Part shown: positions 18,045 through 27,267 of the stretch, in pieces
Position numbering within the stretch: position 1 is the first letter of the stretch
Layout of the letters: every line of letters begins with the position of its first letter
Origin: Tepidiphilus olei
GTDB lineage: Bacteria; Pseudomonadota; Gammaproteobacteria; Burkholderiales; Rhodocyclaceae
Length of the DNA: 40,673 nucleotides
Reading direction: 5' to 3'
Assembly: GCF_006980705.1 (NCBI RefSeq)
Contig: NZ_SBHO01000012.1
Coordinates: forward strand, 1 to 40,673
Translations under genes and position numbers: made by a program
The notes under the pieces: generated by a model
Database searches by the model: none
What the model saw: only the letters and a program-made list of their open reading frames with translations
Told to the model about the DNA's origin: nothing

Positions 18045-19839
18045 GGCGTGTTCCTTGCGGTGGAGTTGAAGAAGTAGACCAGGTGACGCTGGCCTCGTCG
18101 AGCGTGGCGTCGAACCGTTCGACGAGCCGCTGGGTAACGGGGTGCGCCAGCAGCCGCCCGACGGCGGCGGCATGGGCCCGGCGACGGGCCTCGGCTTCGC
18201 GCTGCGCCGGGGTATCGGCGACTTCGGCCGCAGTGACACGCACTTGGACGCGCCGCCCCAGCACCTCGCCCAGCGCCTCGGCGATGCGATCGACGCATTC
18301 CGGGTGTAGTTCGAGCAGCACGCGGTGCGAGGCATCGAGTAGCAGCTCGACCATATCGCCGTGGACCGCGCGGCAGACGCAATGTTGCGCGAACTCGCGC
18401 GCGAGCCCGGTGAGACGCATGGCGGCAAACCATTCGTGCCAGGCATCGACCTCGCTGCTGCCCGACCGTACCGGCTCGCCCTGGCAAGACACGAGTGGCT
18501 CCCGCACGGAACGTGCACCGGACGAAGAAGGCTGCCCGGGCACCGCTTCCGTCCGTATCGGCGCAACACCTATCGCCTCGTGGGCCATCTCATCCGTAGA
18601 TGCCCCCTGCTCGAAGCGCGACGGCGCGGTATCCAGGCGGTCTCTTTCGTCTACCAGAGGCGAAGCATCCTCGCTTGGCGAGGGACGCGGCGTGGCACTG
18701 GTCGTTTCACTGCGCGGCGCCGTGGCGGGGCCGGGCACGGCGGAAGGGGGCGTGGCGGTCGTCTGGGGCGCGAAGGCGAGCAGACGCAAGACGGCCATCG
18801 AGAAACCCACGGCGGGATCGGGCGCGAGAGGGAGATCGCGGCGCGCGTGCGTGAGGATGTCGTAGGCGAGCTGAAGGTATTCGGGGTCGAGCCGGGCCGC
18901 GAGCGGAGCGAGCGCCTCGCACGTCTGCGTCTCCAGGGCTTCGGGCGCGAACTGCAGCACGGCGAGCTGATGCACGAGCTGCGCGAGCGCGGCCAGGGCC
19001 GATTCGAGCGAGGCGCCGCTCATGGCGAGCCGGTCGGCGAGCGCGAGCGCAGCCGGGGCGTCGGCCGCCGCCACGGCCTCGAAGAGTTCGCGCAAGGTGG
19101 CGCTCGCCACCAGGCCCAGCATCTCCGCCACCTGCGTCTCGCGCACCTCTCCTGCCCCGTAGGCGAGCGCCTGGTCGAGGAGCGAGAGCGCATCGCGCAT
19201 GGAGCCGCGCGCGGCCTGTCCCACGAGTTCGAGCGCCCCGCGATCGTGGGGCACGCCCTCGGCCTCCAGGATACGGGCGGCGTGTTCGGCGACGAGGGCG
19301 GGCGGCAGCGAGCGCAGGTTGAACTGCAGGCAGCGCGACAGCACCGTGACGGGGATCTTTTGCGGATCGGTGGTGGCGAGGATGAACTTGACGTGCTCGG
19401 GCGGCTCTTCGAGGGTCTTGAGCATGGCGTTGAAGGCATGCCCGGTGAGCATGTGCACTTCGTCGATCATGTAGACCTTGAAGCGCCCCTGCACCGGCGC
19501 ATAGACGGCCTGCTCGAGCAAGGCCGCCATGTCGTCGACGCCGCGGTTGGAGGCGGCGTCCATCTCGACGTAGTCGGGAAAACGATCGGCGTCGATCGCC
19601 ACGCACGCGGCGCACGTACCGCAGGGCTCGGGGGTGATGCCTCGCTCACAGTTGAGCGCCTTGGCGAAGATGCGGCTGATGGTGGTCTTGCCCACCCCGC
19701 GCGTGCCGGTGAAGAGATAGGCGTGGTGCAGCCGCTGCGTGGCGAGCGCGTGCGTGAGGGCGCGCACGACGTGGTCCTGCCCCACGAGCGCTTCGAAGCG
19801 GCGGGGTCGCCATTTGCGGGCGAGGGCGAGCTGGGTCAT
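18034..19839 (-). CDS. dnaX: DNA polymerase III subunit gamma/tau
   Basis: A 601-residue clamp-loader ATPase. Walker A GTRGVGKT at residues 45-52, a zinc module with C64, C73, C76 and C79, Walker B-like DEVHML and the LSRCLQF sensor region are all present. The C-terminal part has a Pro/Ser/Thr-rich linker, then the tau-specific domains that contact the replicative polymerase and DnaB. I saw no classical A-AAA-AAG slippery site, so a programmed frameshift producing gamma is not evident. ATG 19839 begins the conserved [13 protein letters not shown]; twelve upstream codons are rejected. Confidence 0.96.
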   Translation of the reverse strand: MTQLALARKWRPRRFEALVGQDHVVRALTHALATQRLHHAYLFTGTRGVGKTTISRIFAKALNCERGITPEPCGTCAACVAIDADRFPDYVEMDAASNRGVDDMAALLEQAVYAPVQGRFKVYMIDEVHMLTGHAFNAMLKTLEEPPEHVKFILATTDPQKIPVTVLSRCLQFNLRSLPPALVAEHAARILEAEGVPHDRGALELVGQAARGSMRDALSLLDQALAYGAGEVRETQVAEMLGLVASATLRELFEAVAAADAPAALALADRLAMSGASLESALAALAQLVHQLAVLQFAPEALETQTCEALAPLAARLDPEYLQLAYDILTHARRDLPLAPDPAVGFSMAVLRLLAFAPQTTATPPSAVPGPATAPRSETTSATPRPSPSEDASPLVDERDRLDTAPSRFEQGASTDEMAHEAIGVAPIRTEAVPGQPSSSGARSVREPLVSCQGEPVRSGSSEVDAWHEWFAAMRLTGLAREFAQHCVCRAVHGDMVELLLDASHRVLLELHPECVDRIAEALGEVLGRRVQVRVTAAEVADTPAQREAEARRRAHAAAVGRLLAHPVTQRLVERFDATLDEASVTWSTSSTPPQGTRHAQ

Positions 19840-19901
19840 AGGGAGAATTCTACCGGATTCTCTCGACGACACCACGAAACGCCCTGGGATGGGAATTTTT
19901 T

Positions 19902-19920
19902 ATTGAGATCATTTCTCAAT
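19902..19920. promoter_or_regulatory. Candidate metal-repressor operator upstream of the ZIP gene
   Basis: A 19-bp inverted repeat with perfect seven-base arms, ATTGAGA / TCTCAAT, and a five-base centre. The AT-rich hexamer-like texture and length resemble Fur-type boxes, but the match to the consensus is partial. It sits between divergently transcribed dnaX and the ZIP transporter, 72 bases before the ZIP start. A TTGAGA at 19903-19908 could also serve as a -35 element, so repressor binding would hide it. Confidence 0.45.
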
Positions 19921-19991
19921 ATCATTTGCATTTGGCGCCCTCACACCTTATCCTTTCTTCAGGACGAGATCACGAGCACGAGGAGAATCCC

Positions 19992-20879
19992 ATGATCAGC
20001 AAAGTCTTGGCGCGCTTCGGCCCGATGGGCACGGCGCACGAGCCGACGCAACGGAAAGGCGGTGCCTTGCGCGCGTTTCGCGCCGCGTTGGGATGGGCGA
20101 TCTGGCTCGCGGGCGCGGCCGTGCTGTTCGCGGCGGTCTTGGTTCCCTTGAAGACGGCTTCACCTTGGGGTTTCCTCGTCTGCCTCTCCTTGTCGGCGGC
20201 CCTCGGCGGCTTGCTGATCGCGCGCACCTTGTCGTCGTGGGTGCTGGCTTCCCCTGTCACGGCCGAGATCTTTGCCGCCGGCGTGATGGGCACGAGCGTG
20301 ATCGTAGGGCTCATCCTGCCCTCCATCCAAGAAATCGCCTCCCAGGACGGTGGGCAGGTACAAACGATGCTCCGGTGGATGCTGATGCTCGGCCTGGGGG
20401 CCGGCATGTTGGCCCTGCTCGATCGGTTGGTGCCGCACCGCCATGAGCCCCTGGCCGGGCAGGAGCGCTCGGCCCGCTTGTTCCTGTTTGCGCTCGCCCT
20501 GCACAACGTGCCCGAAGGGTTGGCGCTGAGCATGAGTGAGGTGCTGGGACCCAGCCTTGCCTTGGGCATCGCGATCCAGAACGTGCCCGAGAGCGTGCTG
20601 GCGATGTGGTTGCTCACGGCGGCGGGCTGGTCCGATAGGAAAGCGGGCGTCTGGGCTTTCGCCGCGGTCTCGGTGGAACCCGTAGTGGCGCTGCTGACGA
20701 AAAGCCTGAGTCTCGTCGGCACCGAACAGGCGCTCTCGATGGCCGGCTTGGCAGCCGGGGCCATGGGGTTCGTGCTGATCCATGAATTTGCGCCCCGGCT
20801 TCGCCAAAGCGGAATGCGGGCGATCCTGCCGCTCGTCGGCGGGGCGGCCTTGGTGTTGGGGCTGTCGTACTGGGTATGA
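19992..20879 (+). CDS. ZIP-family divalent metal transporter
   Basis: A 295-residue membrane protein of about eight helices. The fourth-helix metal motif is HNVPEG (H171-G176). The fifth-helix motif reads QNVPES (Q196-S201) in place of the more common HN-PEG; the structurally studied BbZIP also has Gln at this first position, so metal binding is probably kept. A conserved Glu lies in VSVEPVVALL. It would import zinc, iron or manganese. GGAGAA precedes ATG 19992; upstream in-frame codons cross the putative leader. A palindrome upstream suggests metal-responsive control. Confidence 0.85.
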   Translation: MISKVLARFGPMGTAHEPTQRKGGALRAFRAALGWAIWLAGAAVLFAAVLVPLKTASPWGFLVCLSLSAALGGLLIARTLSSWVLASPVTAEIFAAGVMGTSVIVGLILPSIQEIASQDGGQVQTMLRWMLMLGLGAGMLALLDRLVPHRHEPLAGQERSARLFLFALALHNVPEGLALSMSEVLGPSLALGIAIQNVPESVLAMWLLTAAGWSDRKAGVWAFAAVSVEPVVALLTKSLSLVGTEQALSMAGLAAGAMGFVLIHEFAPRLRQSGMRAILPLVGGAALVLGLSYWV

Positions 20880-20884
20880 GGAGG

Positions 20885-20983
20885 GTGGCGAGCCGAACCC
20901 CCGGCACTTGCGGGGAGCGGTTAGGGCTGCTGCCTTCCGGCCCTGACCCGGTTCCCGCGCCGCAATGCGGGGCGACCCGCCAC
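20885..20983 (-). ncRNA. ffs: Signal recognition particle RNA (4.5S RNA)
   Basis: On the minus strand the segment contains the invariant SRP core: GGTCAGGGCCGGAAGGCAGC followed by AGCCCTAAC, with the GGAA tetraloop and the asymmetric internal loop bound by Ffh. The ends pair (GTGGCG at the 5' side with CGCCAC at the 3' side), giving a hairpin of about 99 nt, the normal size for the proteobacterial 4.5S RNA. It is convergent with the ZIP gene, six bases from its stop, and lies directly after hemY. End positions are estimated from the closing stem. Confidence 0.92.
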
Positions 20984-20987
20984 GGCG

Positions 20988-22151
20988 CTATTCTAACACG
21001 CCTCGAGGAGCGGAAAGGGTCGCGCCATCGCGATCTGCGGTGCCCGCTCGCAGCCGCGAGCCAAAGCGTTCCAGCACGGCAGGATCGGCACCGACCCGAC
21101 GCAACTGCGTGAGATAGTCCTGCGCCTTGCCCCACAGCTGCAGTTCGAGACAGAGTTCGACGAGGGCTTCGAGCACCGCGGGTTCTTCGGGGTGCGCCAA
21201 GCGCCATGCTTCCAGCCGGACGAGCGCCTCTTGCCGAGCGCCGGGTTCGACACAGTAGGGGTAAAGCCGAACCAGCTCCGGCAGCCAGCACTTGCTCAAG
21301 GCGTTTTCGAGGATGGGACGGAGCTGCGTGCCCTGCCCCCGGTCGAGCGCCAGCCTTGCCAAGGAAACGAGGAAAGCGGGATCGTAGCGTTCTTCCTTGG
21401 GTAGCCGTTTCCACCAAGCGGCGAGGTCTACCCCCAAGCTCAGCCGGGAGGAGGCATCGTCGAGGTGGGCTTGCCGGATGAGGGCAGCCGTTTCGTTCGC
21501 GTCCATGGCTTCGAGCGCGCGCAAGCGACGCGCCGATTCGAGCACTTCCTGCCAACGTTCTTCCCTTTTGGCGGCTTCCAGCCTCAGACGCAGCGCCGTG
21601 GCCTCGGGGAGACCGCGCAGTGCTGCGAGCCGCTCCATCGCCGCATGGAGGCGTTCGGGTCGCGAGCATCGTGCGCCGAACTCCGCCTCCAGCACGGTAC
21701 GAACTTCGGGCCAACGCTGGAGCCGGGCGAGCCAGTTTTCCGCTCGGGATTCGTCGCCGCGATCGAGCGCCGTCACGGTGGCGAGCGCCGCACCGGCTTC
21801 GGAGAGATCGGGATATCGGGAGAGCCGTTCCGCCAAACGCTGGACCTTCGCCACATCACCCAGCACATGGGCGCGCACCAGCTGCGACAGCGTGTGTGTC
21901 GCCCGGCGCAAACGCCATGCCTCGCGCCGATTGCGTAGGGATCGGGGCAGTGCGATGAGCGAGCTTCCCAGCCGCAACAGGGCGTAGAGAGCCAATACGG
22001 TCGCCACGACCAACGATGCGAAAAGGGTGAGAGACAACTGGGCACGCCACGGAGGCACGACGAAGACCACGTAACCATCCACGCCCTCGATGGCGAGCCC
22101 TGCCGCCACCGCCAAAGACGCCACGAGCACGAAGGTAAGCAAGGCTTTCAT
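20988..22151 (-). CDS. hemY: HemY-like membrane TPR protein
   Basis: A 387-residue protein. Two N-terminal membrane helices (LLTFVLVASLAVAAGLAIEG and LSLTLFASLVVATVLALYALL) surround the typical GYVVFVVPPWRAQLS segment, and are followed by a helical TPR-like region that should project into the cytoplasm. This is the HemY_N family found at the end of proteobacterial hemCDX operons; its role in tetrapyrrole synthesis is unclear and it is not protoporphyrinogen oxidase. It follows hemX by ten bases. The stop codon overlaps the ffs -10 element. Confidence 0.9.
   Translation of the reverse strand: MKALLTFVLVASLAVAAGLAIEGVDGYVVFVVPPWRAQLSLTLFASLVVATVLALYALLRLGSSLIALPRSLRNRREAWRLRRATHTLSQLVRAHVLGDVAKVQRLAERLSRYPDLSEAGAALATVTALDRGDESRAENWLARLQRWPEVRTVLEAEFGARCSRPERLHAAMERLAALRGLPEATALRLRLEAAKREERWQEVLESARRLRALEAMDANETAALIRQAHLDDASSRLSLGVDLAAWWKRLPKEERYDPAFLVSLARLALDRGQGTQLRPILENALSKCWLPELVRLYPYCVEPGARQEALVRLEAWRLAHPEEPAVLEALVELCLELQLWGKAQDYLTQLRRVGADPAVLERFGSRLRAGTADRDGATLSAPRGVLE
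20990..20995 (-). promoter_or_regulatory. -10 element of the ffs promoter
   Basis: TAGAAT on the minus strand ends six bases before the proposed 5' end of the SRP RNA. It falls within the last codons of hemY, so the promoter is embedded in that gene. No good -35 hexamer is visible at 16-18 bases upstream (nearest TTTCCG-like). Confidence 0.5.
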
Positions 22152-22161
22152 GGGGCTCTCC

Positions 22162-23475
22162 TCAAGGGGCGGCGGAGGAAGCGGCCGTTTCGGCCTGCAG
22201 GCGTTCCTCGATCCGGGCGAGCGCGGCGAACGAGTCGGTGAGCGAGAGGCGCGTCGCACCGACCGCTTGTGCCGTGAGCTCGTCGAGCGCCGCGAGCGTC
22301 GCGGCCACGACAGGATCATCACGTTCATAGAATCGCTCCACCGCCTCTCGTACTTTATCGAGCGCGGCACGGTAACGCGCCTCGTCGCCACTCTGGGCGG
22401 CGAGTCGAGCGCTGGAGAGCCACAACCTCAGGTTTTCTTCGAGCACCAGGCGCATCTGCGGCGAAAGGAGCTCCGGCGCAACCGCATCGAGTCGCTCCAA
22501 ACGCACCAGCCCAGCCACGGATGTGAGCATTGCGTCGCCCCAATGCAGGATCGTCTGCCAGATTCCTTGGTACCAAGGCGATTCCCCCGGCGGCAAAGAA
22601 TTCTCCGACCCTGCGTCGGCACCGTGCCTAGGGAGGGCGATGCTCGCCGTCTCCGGCACGGGCGCAGCGAAGGTGAGGGTGAGCTGCGGCAAACGGGATT
22701 CCAGCGCATCGAGTCGGGCGAGGATCCCGTCGAGATCGACCCGAGGAGCGCCGCGGAGACGCTCCAAGTCGCGGGCGAGCGCCTGACGCAAGGGCAGGAA
22801 GAGCCCTTTGCTCTCCTTGGCCAAACGCGCGTCGAGTTCGGCGAGCACGGAGATCGCGGACGAGAGGTCGTTTGCCCAGTCGATGCGCCGTTGCGCATGG
22901 CTGAGCACGTCACGCGCCTCGACGAGCAGGCGTCGCTCGTCCTGCCGGCTCAGCGCCTGGGTGAGGCGCTCCACCAAACGGCCCAGCTCGCGCAGATCAT
23001 CCACTTGCCCTTGGACCTGCCCCAGCGTGCGCTGGACGGCATCGAGCCGCTGCGTGAGGATGGTCAGCGCACCTTGGAGCTGCTGGAATGATTCCTCGCT
23101 GCGTCGCGAGCCCTGTTCGAGCCGGACGAGCCGCTCCTCGAGCGCCTGGCGCTGCGCCGCCTCCTGCTGCACGACATGGCGCGCATAAGCGTAGGCGCCC
23201 AAAGCAAGTAGCGACACCACGACGCCGGCTGCCAACGCCCAGCCGCCCCAGCGGCGACAGGAACGGCCGGATCGAGCGGACGGGGCACTCGATTCTGCCT
23301 CGTTCGCGTGGGATGTCCCACCCTGTGGATCTCCCGTAGCACCCTGCGGAGGACTGGACGTAGCTTCTTGTCCTGCCGATTCGGGCGAGGATTCGGGGGA
23401 AGGAGCGGTGGCACCCACGCTTTCTGCAGCCGCGGTATCCTCCACGGTGTTTTCTTTCGTTTTCGGCTCGTTCAT
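22162..23475 (-). CDS. hemX: HemX-like membrane protein
   Basis: A 437-residue protein: a long Ser/Glu/Pro-rich cytoplasmic tail (about 1-75), one membrane helix (WALAAGVVVSLLALGAYAYA), then an extended coiled coil with many QR and LE repeats, and a conserved C-terminal region containing SPWYQGIWQTILHWGDAM and LVLEENLRLWLSSARLAAQSGDEARYRAAL. This is the proteobacterial HemX family, earlier annotated as uroporphyrinogen-III C-methyltransferase, but it lacks methyltransferase motifs. ATG 23475 overlaps the hemD stop (ATGA). It probably organises heme enzymes at the membrane. Confidence 0.9.
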   Translation of the reverse strand: MNEPKTKENTVEDTAAAESVGATAPSPESSPESAGQEATSSPPQGATGDPQGGTSHANEAESSAPSARSGRSCRRWGGWALAAGVVVSLLALGAYAYARHVVQQEAAQRQALEERLVRLEQGSRRSEESFQQLQGALTILTQRLDAVQRTLGQVQGQVDDLRELGRLVERLTQALSRQDERRLLVEARDVLSHAQRRIDWANDLSSAISVLAELDARLAKESKGLFLPLRQALARDLERLRGAPRVDLDGILARLDALESRLPQLTLTFAAPVPETASIALPRHGADAGSENSLPPGESPWYQGIWQTILHWGDAMLTSVAGLVRLERLDAVAPELLSPQMRLVLEENLRLWLSSARLAAQSGDEARYRAALDKVREAVERFYERDDPVVAATLAALDELTAQAVGATRLSLTDSFAALARIEERLQAETAASSAAP

Positions 23476-24254
23476 CGACTTCCCTCCTGCACAGCGGGCA
23501 AGGATTCCAATGTGGCCATCAGCCCCGCGTCTCCCGGAGCCGCTGCCGTGACGACACGCCGCAGACCCAGGGTCGTAGCCGCGGCAGCGATGCGCGGATG
23601 CGCCGCGACGGCCGGCACGTCGACAAGCAGCGGCCAATCGGCAGCCGGTACCAGGGCCGGCAGATTCATGACCCCTTCGCTGCTCGTGAGGAGCATGGCG
23701 GCGAGCCGCCGCTCGCGCAAGGGGGCGAGCACTTCCGCCGTCCATCGGGGCTGGACGCGACGATAACATATCCAGGTATCGACCAGGGCGCCGCGCTCGA
23801 TCAGCGTTTGCGCGAGCAGCGCCCGCCCGCCCTCCCCTTTGACGATCAGCACCCGTCGCCCGGAGACGGCGGCACGCGCACATTCTGGCAGCGCGAGCAC
23901 CGCTTCTGAATCCGCCCCCTGCCGGGGAAAGACGACCTCTGCGAATCCCAGATCGCGCAAGGAGGCGGCGCTGCCCTCGCCCACCGTCATCACCGGCGGA
24001 CCCGGCGGCCAGGCGCGGTAACGGCGCAGGCGCGGCACGGCCAGTTCGGCGGCGCTGCGGCTGACGAAGAAGACCCAGGCGTAGTCATCCAGCGCGGCGG
24101 CGACCTGCGCCTCTTGCTCCTCGTCCTCGATCGGTTCGATCGCGAGCAAGGGCGCCGCCACCGGTGCGAAGCCGCGCGCCTGCAGCATCGCCTCGAGCCG
24201 CCGGGCCTGCGTGCGCGGCCGCGTCACCCAGACGGCGGGCGGCGAACCGTTCAT
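23472..24254 (-). CDS. hemD: Uroporphyrinogen-III synthase
   Basis: A 260-residue HemD, a family with low sequence conservation. It opens with [34 protein letters not shown], typical for the enzyme, and has [15 protein letters not shown] and [11 protein letters not shown] segments. It closes and rearranges hydroxymethylbilane to uroporphyrinogen III. Stop-start overlaps with hemC upstream and hemX downstream (both ATGA) show tight coupling. Confidence 0.93.
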   Translation of the reverse strand: MNGSPPAVWVTRPRTQARRLEAMLQARGFAPVAAPLLAIEPIEDEEQEAQVAAALDDYAWVFFVSRSAAELAVPRLRRYRAWPPGPPVMTVGEGSAASLRDLGFAEVVFPRQGADSEAVLALPECARAAVSGRRVLIVKGEGGRALLAQTLIERGALVDTWICYRRVQPRWTAEVLAPLRERRLAAMLLTSSEGVMNLPALVPAADWPLLVDVPAVAAHPRIAAAATTLGLRRVVTAAAPGDAGLMATLESLPAVQEGSR

Positions 24255-25210
24255 GCCGCGCCGCCCGAGAGCGTCGCGACGAGCTCTGCCGCGCCTTCAT
24301 CGAGCAGACGCTGCGCCAAGGTCTCGCCCAAACGGTTTGCCTCTGCGAGCGGCCCGCGGATCTCGCCACCGTAGATACGGCTGCCGTCGGGCTCGGCCAC
24401 CCGGCCGCGTAGCCAGAGTTCCCCGCCCTCGAGCACGGCATAGGCGGCGATCGGCACTTCACAGCTGCCGCCCAGCACGCGCGCGAAGGCCCGTTCGGCG
24501 GCCACGCAGGCGGTGGTGACGGGATCGGCGAGCGGCGCGAGCCAGGAGCGCACGTCCGCGCGTTCGGCCAGGCACTCGATGCCCAGCGCGCCCTGCCCCG
24601 CCGCCGGCAGGCTGACCTCGACCGGCAGCACCAACCGGATGCGCTCGCCCAATCCCAGGCGGCGCAAGCCGGCCGCGGCGAGGATGATGGCGTCGAACTG
24701 CCCCTCGTCGAGCTTGCGCAGGCGCGTGTCGAGATTGCCGCGCAGGGGGCTCACCGCCAGATAGGGGTACTGGGCGATGAGCTGCGCCTGGCGCCGCAGC
24801 GAGGAAGTGCCCACCACCGCGCCCGGCGGCAGATCGTCGAGGCTGGCGTAGCGGTTCGAGACGAAGGCATCGGCCGGCTCTTCGCGCGCGAGCGTGGCGG
24901 GAAGCGCGAACGCCTCGTCGAGCACCATCGGCACGTCCTTCATCGAATGCACCGCCAGATCGGCTTCCCCCGCGAGCAACGCCGCCTCCAGCTCCTTGAC
25001 GAAGAGCCCCTTGCCCCCCACTTTCGCCAGGGGACGGTCGAGGATACGGTCGCCGCGCGTGGTCATCCCCAGGAGGTCGACACGGCAACCGGGATAGAGC
25101 GCCTCGAGCCGCCCCTTGACGAACTGCGCCTGCCACAAGGCGAGGCGGCTCTCGCGGGTGGCGATGACGAGACGCGAAGGAGGAGGAAAGGCCGGGTTTT
25201 CTTCTGTCAT
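24251..25210 (-). CDS. hemC: Hydroxymethylbilane synthase (porphobilinogen deaminase)
   Basis: A 319-residue Hem[21 protein letters not shown] at the N-terminus, [25 protein letters not shown] with the substrate-binding arginine region, VHSMKDVP, and C250 in [11 protein letters not shown], which carries the dipyrromethane cofactor, are all present. It polymerises four porphobilinogens. ATG 25210 follows a GGGAGAAAG site. First gene of hemCDXY, divergent from argH across 126 bases; TAGAAT in that gap is a possible -10 for hemC. Confidence 0.95.
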   Translation of the reverse strand: MTEENPAFPPPSRLVIATRESRLALWQAQFVKGRLEALYPGCRVDLLGMTTRGDRILDRPLAKVGGKGLFVKELEAALLAGEADLAVHSMKDVPMVLDEAFALPATLAREEPADAFVSNRYASLDDLPPGAVVGTSSLRRQAQLIAQYPYLAVSPLRGNLDTRLRKLDEGQFDAIILAAAGLRRLGLGERIRLVLPVEVSLPAAGQGALGIECLAERADVRSWLAPLADPVTTACVAAERAFARVLGGSCEVPIAAYAVLEGGELWLRGRVAEPDGSRIYGGEIRGPLAEANRLGETLAQRLLDEGAAELVATLSGGAA

Positions 25211-25296
25211 GCTTTCTCCCTGGCGGCGCGAACATGAGCGCCGGTGGCAAACGAATGCGGCGATTCTATCATCACCGTCGCCACGCCTCTGGGCCT

Positions 25297-25302
25297 TATA
25301 AT
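25297..25302 (+). promoter_or_regulatory. Candidate -10 element for argH
   Basis: An exact TATAAT lies 34 bases upstream of the argH ATG. No clear -35 hexamer is found at standard spacing, so the promoter may depend on an activator or an upstream AT element. Confidence 0.4.
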
Positions 25303-25336
25303 TCCCCCTTTCGTTGCCAAGCCTTCTCCGCTCACT

Positions 25337-26740
25337 ATGACCGACACGCCCCACACGCCCGCCAAGACCTGGTCGGGACGCTTCGCCGAACCCGTCTCCG
25401 AGCGCGTCAAGCGCTACACTGCTTCGATCCCCTTCGACCGGCGGCTTGCCGAGCACGACATCCGCGGCTCGCTCGCCCACGCCAAGATGCTCGCGCGCCA
25501 AGGCATCCTGAGCGCCCGGGATCTGGCCGACATCGAGCGCGGCATGGCCCAGATTCGCGAGGAAATCGGACGCGGGGACTTCCCCTGGTCGCTGGACGAC
25601 GAGGACGTGCACCTCAACATCGAGAAACGCCTCACGGCCCTGGTGGGCGATGCGGGCAAGCGCCTGCACACCGGGCGCAGCCGCAACGACCAGGTCGCCA
25701 CCGACCTGCGCCTATGGCTGCGCGACCAGATCGACGCCATCGTCGAAGCGATCGAAGCGCTGCAAAGCGCCCTCCTCGACCTGGCCGAGGCGCACGCGGC
25801 CACGCCCATGCCCGGCTTCACCCATCTGCAGGTGGCGCAGCCAGTAACCTTTGGCCACCACCTCATGGCCTACGTGGAAATGCTGGAGCGCGACCGCGAA
25901 CGGCTGCGCGACGCCCGCCGCCGCGTCAATCGCCTGCCGCTGGGGTCGGCGGCACTCGCCGGTACCACCTTTCCCATCGACCGCGAATTCGTCGCCCGCG
26001 AACTCGGCTTCGAGGACGTGTGCCGCAACTCGCTCGACGCGGTGAGCGACCGCGACTTCGCCATCGAATTCCTCGCGGCGGCATCCCTCGTCATGATGCA
26101 CCTGTCGCGTTTCTCCGAGGAGCTCATCCTGTGGATGACGCCGCGCTTCGGCTTCATCACGCTGGCCGACCGCTTCTGCACCGGCTCTTCCATCATGCCG
26201 CAGAAGAAGAACCCGGACGTGCCGGAGCTCGTGCGCGGCAAGACGGGACGGGTCTATGGGCACCTCATGGGGCTCCTCACCCTCATGAAGGCGCAGCCGC
26301 TCGCCTACAACAAGGACAACCAAGAAGACAAGGAACCCTTGTTCGATGCCGTCGATACCCTGCTCGACACGCTCGTGATCTACGCCGAGATGGTGGGCGG
26401 CATCACCGTGCACCCCGAGGCGATGCGCGAAGCGCTGCGCCAGGGCTTCGCCACGGCCACCGATCTGGCCGATTATCTGGTGAAGAAGGGGGTTCCCTTT
26501 CGCGACGCGCACGAAGCGGTGGCGCGCGCCGTGCGCGAGGCCGAGGCGCGCGGCGTGGATCTGGCCGAGCTGCCGCTGGACGTGCTGCGCAGCTTCAGCC
26601 CCCTGATCGAGGAAGACGTCTACCGGGTGCTGACGATCGAGGGGTCGCTCGCGCAGCGGCGCCACATCGGCGGCACCGCGCCCGAAGCGGTACGCGAAGC
26701 GATCGCCCACGCCCGGGCACGGCTGATGAATCGCGTCTGA
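25337..26740 (+). CDS. argH: Argininosuccinate lyase
   Basis: A 467-residue ArgH of the fumarase/aspartase superfamily. [22 protein letters not shown] begins the protein, [20 protein letters not shown] and [18 protein letters not shown] supply substrate contacts, and the superfamily signature [12 protein letters not shown] begins near residue 283. It splits argininosuccinate to arginine and fumarate. ATG 25337 was chosen because the conserved N-terminus begins there; 31 upstream in-frame codons cover the promoter. No clear ribosome binding site is visible. Confidence 0.96.
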   Translation: MTDTPHTPAKTWSGRFAEPVSERVKRYTASIPFDRRLAEHDIRGSLAHAKMLARQGILSARDLADIERGMAQIREEIGRGDFPWSLDDEDVHLNIEKRLTALVGDAGKRLHTGRSRNDQVATDLRLWLRDQIDAIVEAIEALQSALLDLAEAHAATPMPGFTHLQVAQPVTFGHHLMAYVEMLERDRERLRDARRRVNRLPLGSAALAGTTFPIDREFVARELGFEDVCRNSLDAVSDRDFAIEFLAAASLVMMHLSRFSEELILWMTPRFGFITLADRFCTGSSIMPQKKNPDVPELVRGKTGRVYGHLMGLLTLMKAQPLAYNKDNQEDKEPLFDAVDTLLDTLVIYAEMVGGITVHPEAMREALRQGFATATDLADYLVKKGVPFRDAHEAVARAVREAEARGVDLAELPLDVLRSFSPLIEEDVYRVLTIEGSLAQRRHIGGTAPEAVREAIAHARARLMNRV

Positions 26741-26747
26741 AACCGTG

Positions 26748-26802
26748 CGGGTGCCGCGAATCGCCTACCGTGCGGCTGCATGGTGGGGTTGCGCGGCACC
26801 CG
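26748..26802. terminator. Inverted repeat between convergent argH and grxD
   Basis: Eleven-base perfect arms (CGGGTGCCGCG at 26748-26758 and CGCGGCACCCG at 26792-26802) enclose a 33-base loop in the 65-base gap between two converging genes. No U-run is present. Position suggests a two-way transcript end or 3' stabiliser. Confidence 0.4.
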
Positions 26803-26805
26803 ATG

Positions 26806-27129
26806 TCAAGCGAGCACACCGGCTTCCTTGAGCAATTCCTGCAGTTCGCCCGACTCGTACATCTCGCGCACGATGTCCGCCCCGCCGATGAATTCGCCCT
26901 TGATGTAGAGCTGGGGGATGGTCGGCCAGTTGGCGTATTCCTTGATCCCCTGGCGCAAGGACTCGTCTTCGAGCACGTTGTAGGCGGCGAAGTCTTTCAG
27001 ACCGCAGCGGCGCAGCACCTGCACCACCGCCGCGGAAAAACCGCACAAGGGGAAATCGGGGGTGCCTTTCATGTAGAGCACCACCGGATCGGCGGCAATC
27101 TGCTGGCGAATTTTTTCTTGGATGTCCAT
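26806..27129 (-). CDS. grxD: Monothiol glutaredoxin (Grx4/GrxD type)
   Basis: A 107-residue CGFS glutaredoxin. The C29-G-F-S32 active site sits in KGTPDFPLCGFSAAVVQVL, followed by NWPTIPQLYIKGEFIGGADIVREM, the glutathione-binding region. Such proteins hold and deliver [2Fe-2S] clusters using glutathione. ATG 27129 starts the standard MDIQEKI leader; an upstream extension of 21 codons is not family-like. Confidence 0.95.
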   Translation of the reverse strand: MDIQEKIRQQIAADPVVLYMKGTPDFPLCGFSAAVVQVLRRCGLKDFAAYNVLEDESLRQGIKEYANWPTIPQLYIKGEFIGGADIVREMYESGELQELLKEAGVLA

Positions 27130-27267
27130 TTCGGTCCTTATGTCATCGGTTGGGGTAAGCCACGAGTACTTGTTGAATTTTCGCGGCAACACGGATGTTA
27201 GCCAGGCCCGCCAAGAAGCGTCAAGTGAACAATCACCGCGAACGGGTTGGGGTAGAGATCCGAATTT

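Noticed and set aside
18034-19839. Programmed frameshift in dnaX producing a short gamma subunit
   Set aside because: No A-AAA-AAG or similar slippery run with a following stem was seen on the coding strand.
22162-23475. HemX as a functional uroporphyrinogen-III methyltransferase
   Set aside because: The protein is a membrane-anchored coiled coil without SAM-binding methyltransferase motifs.
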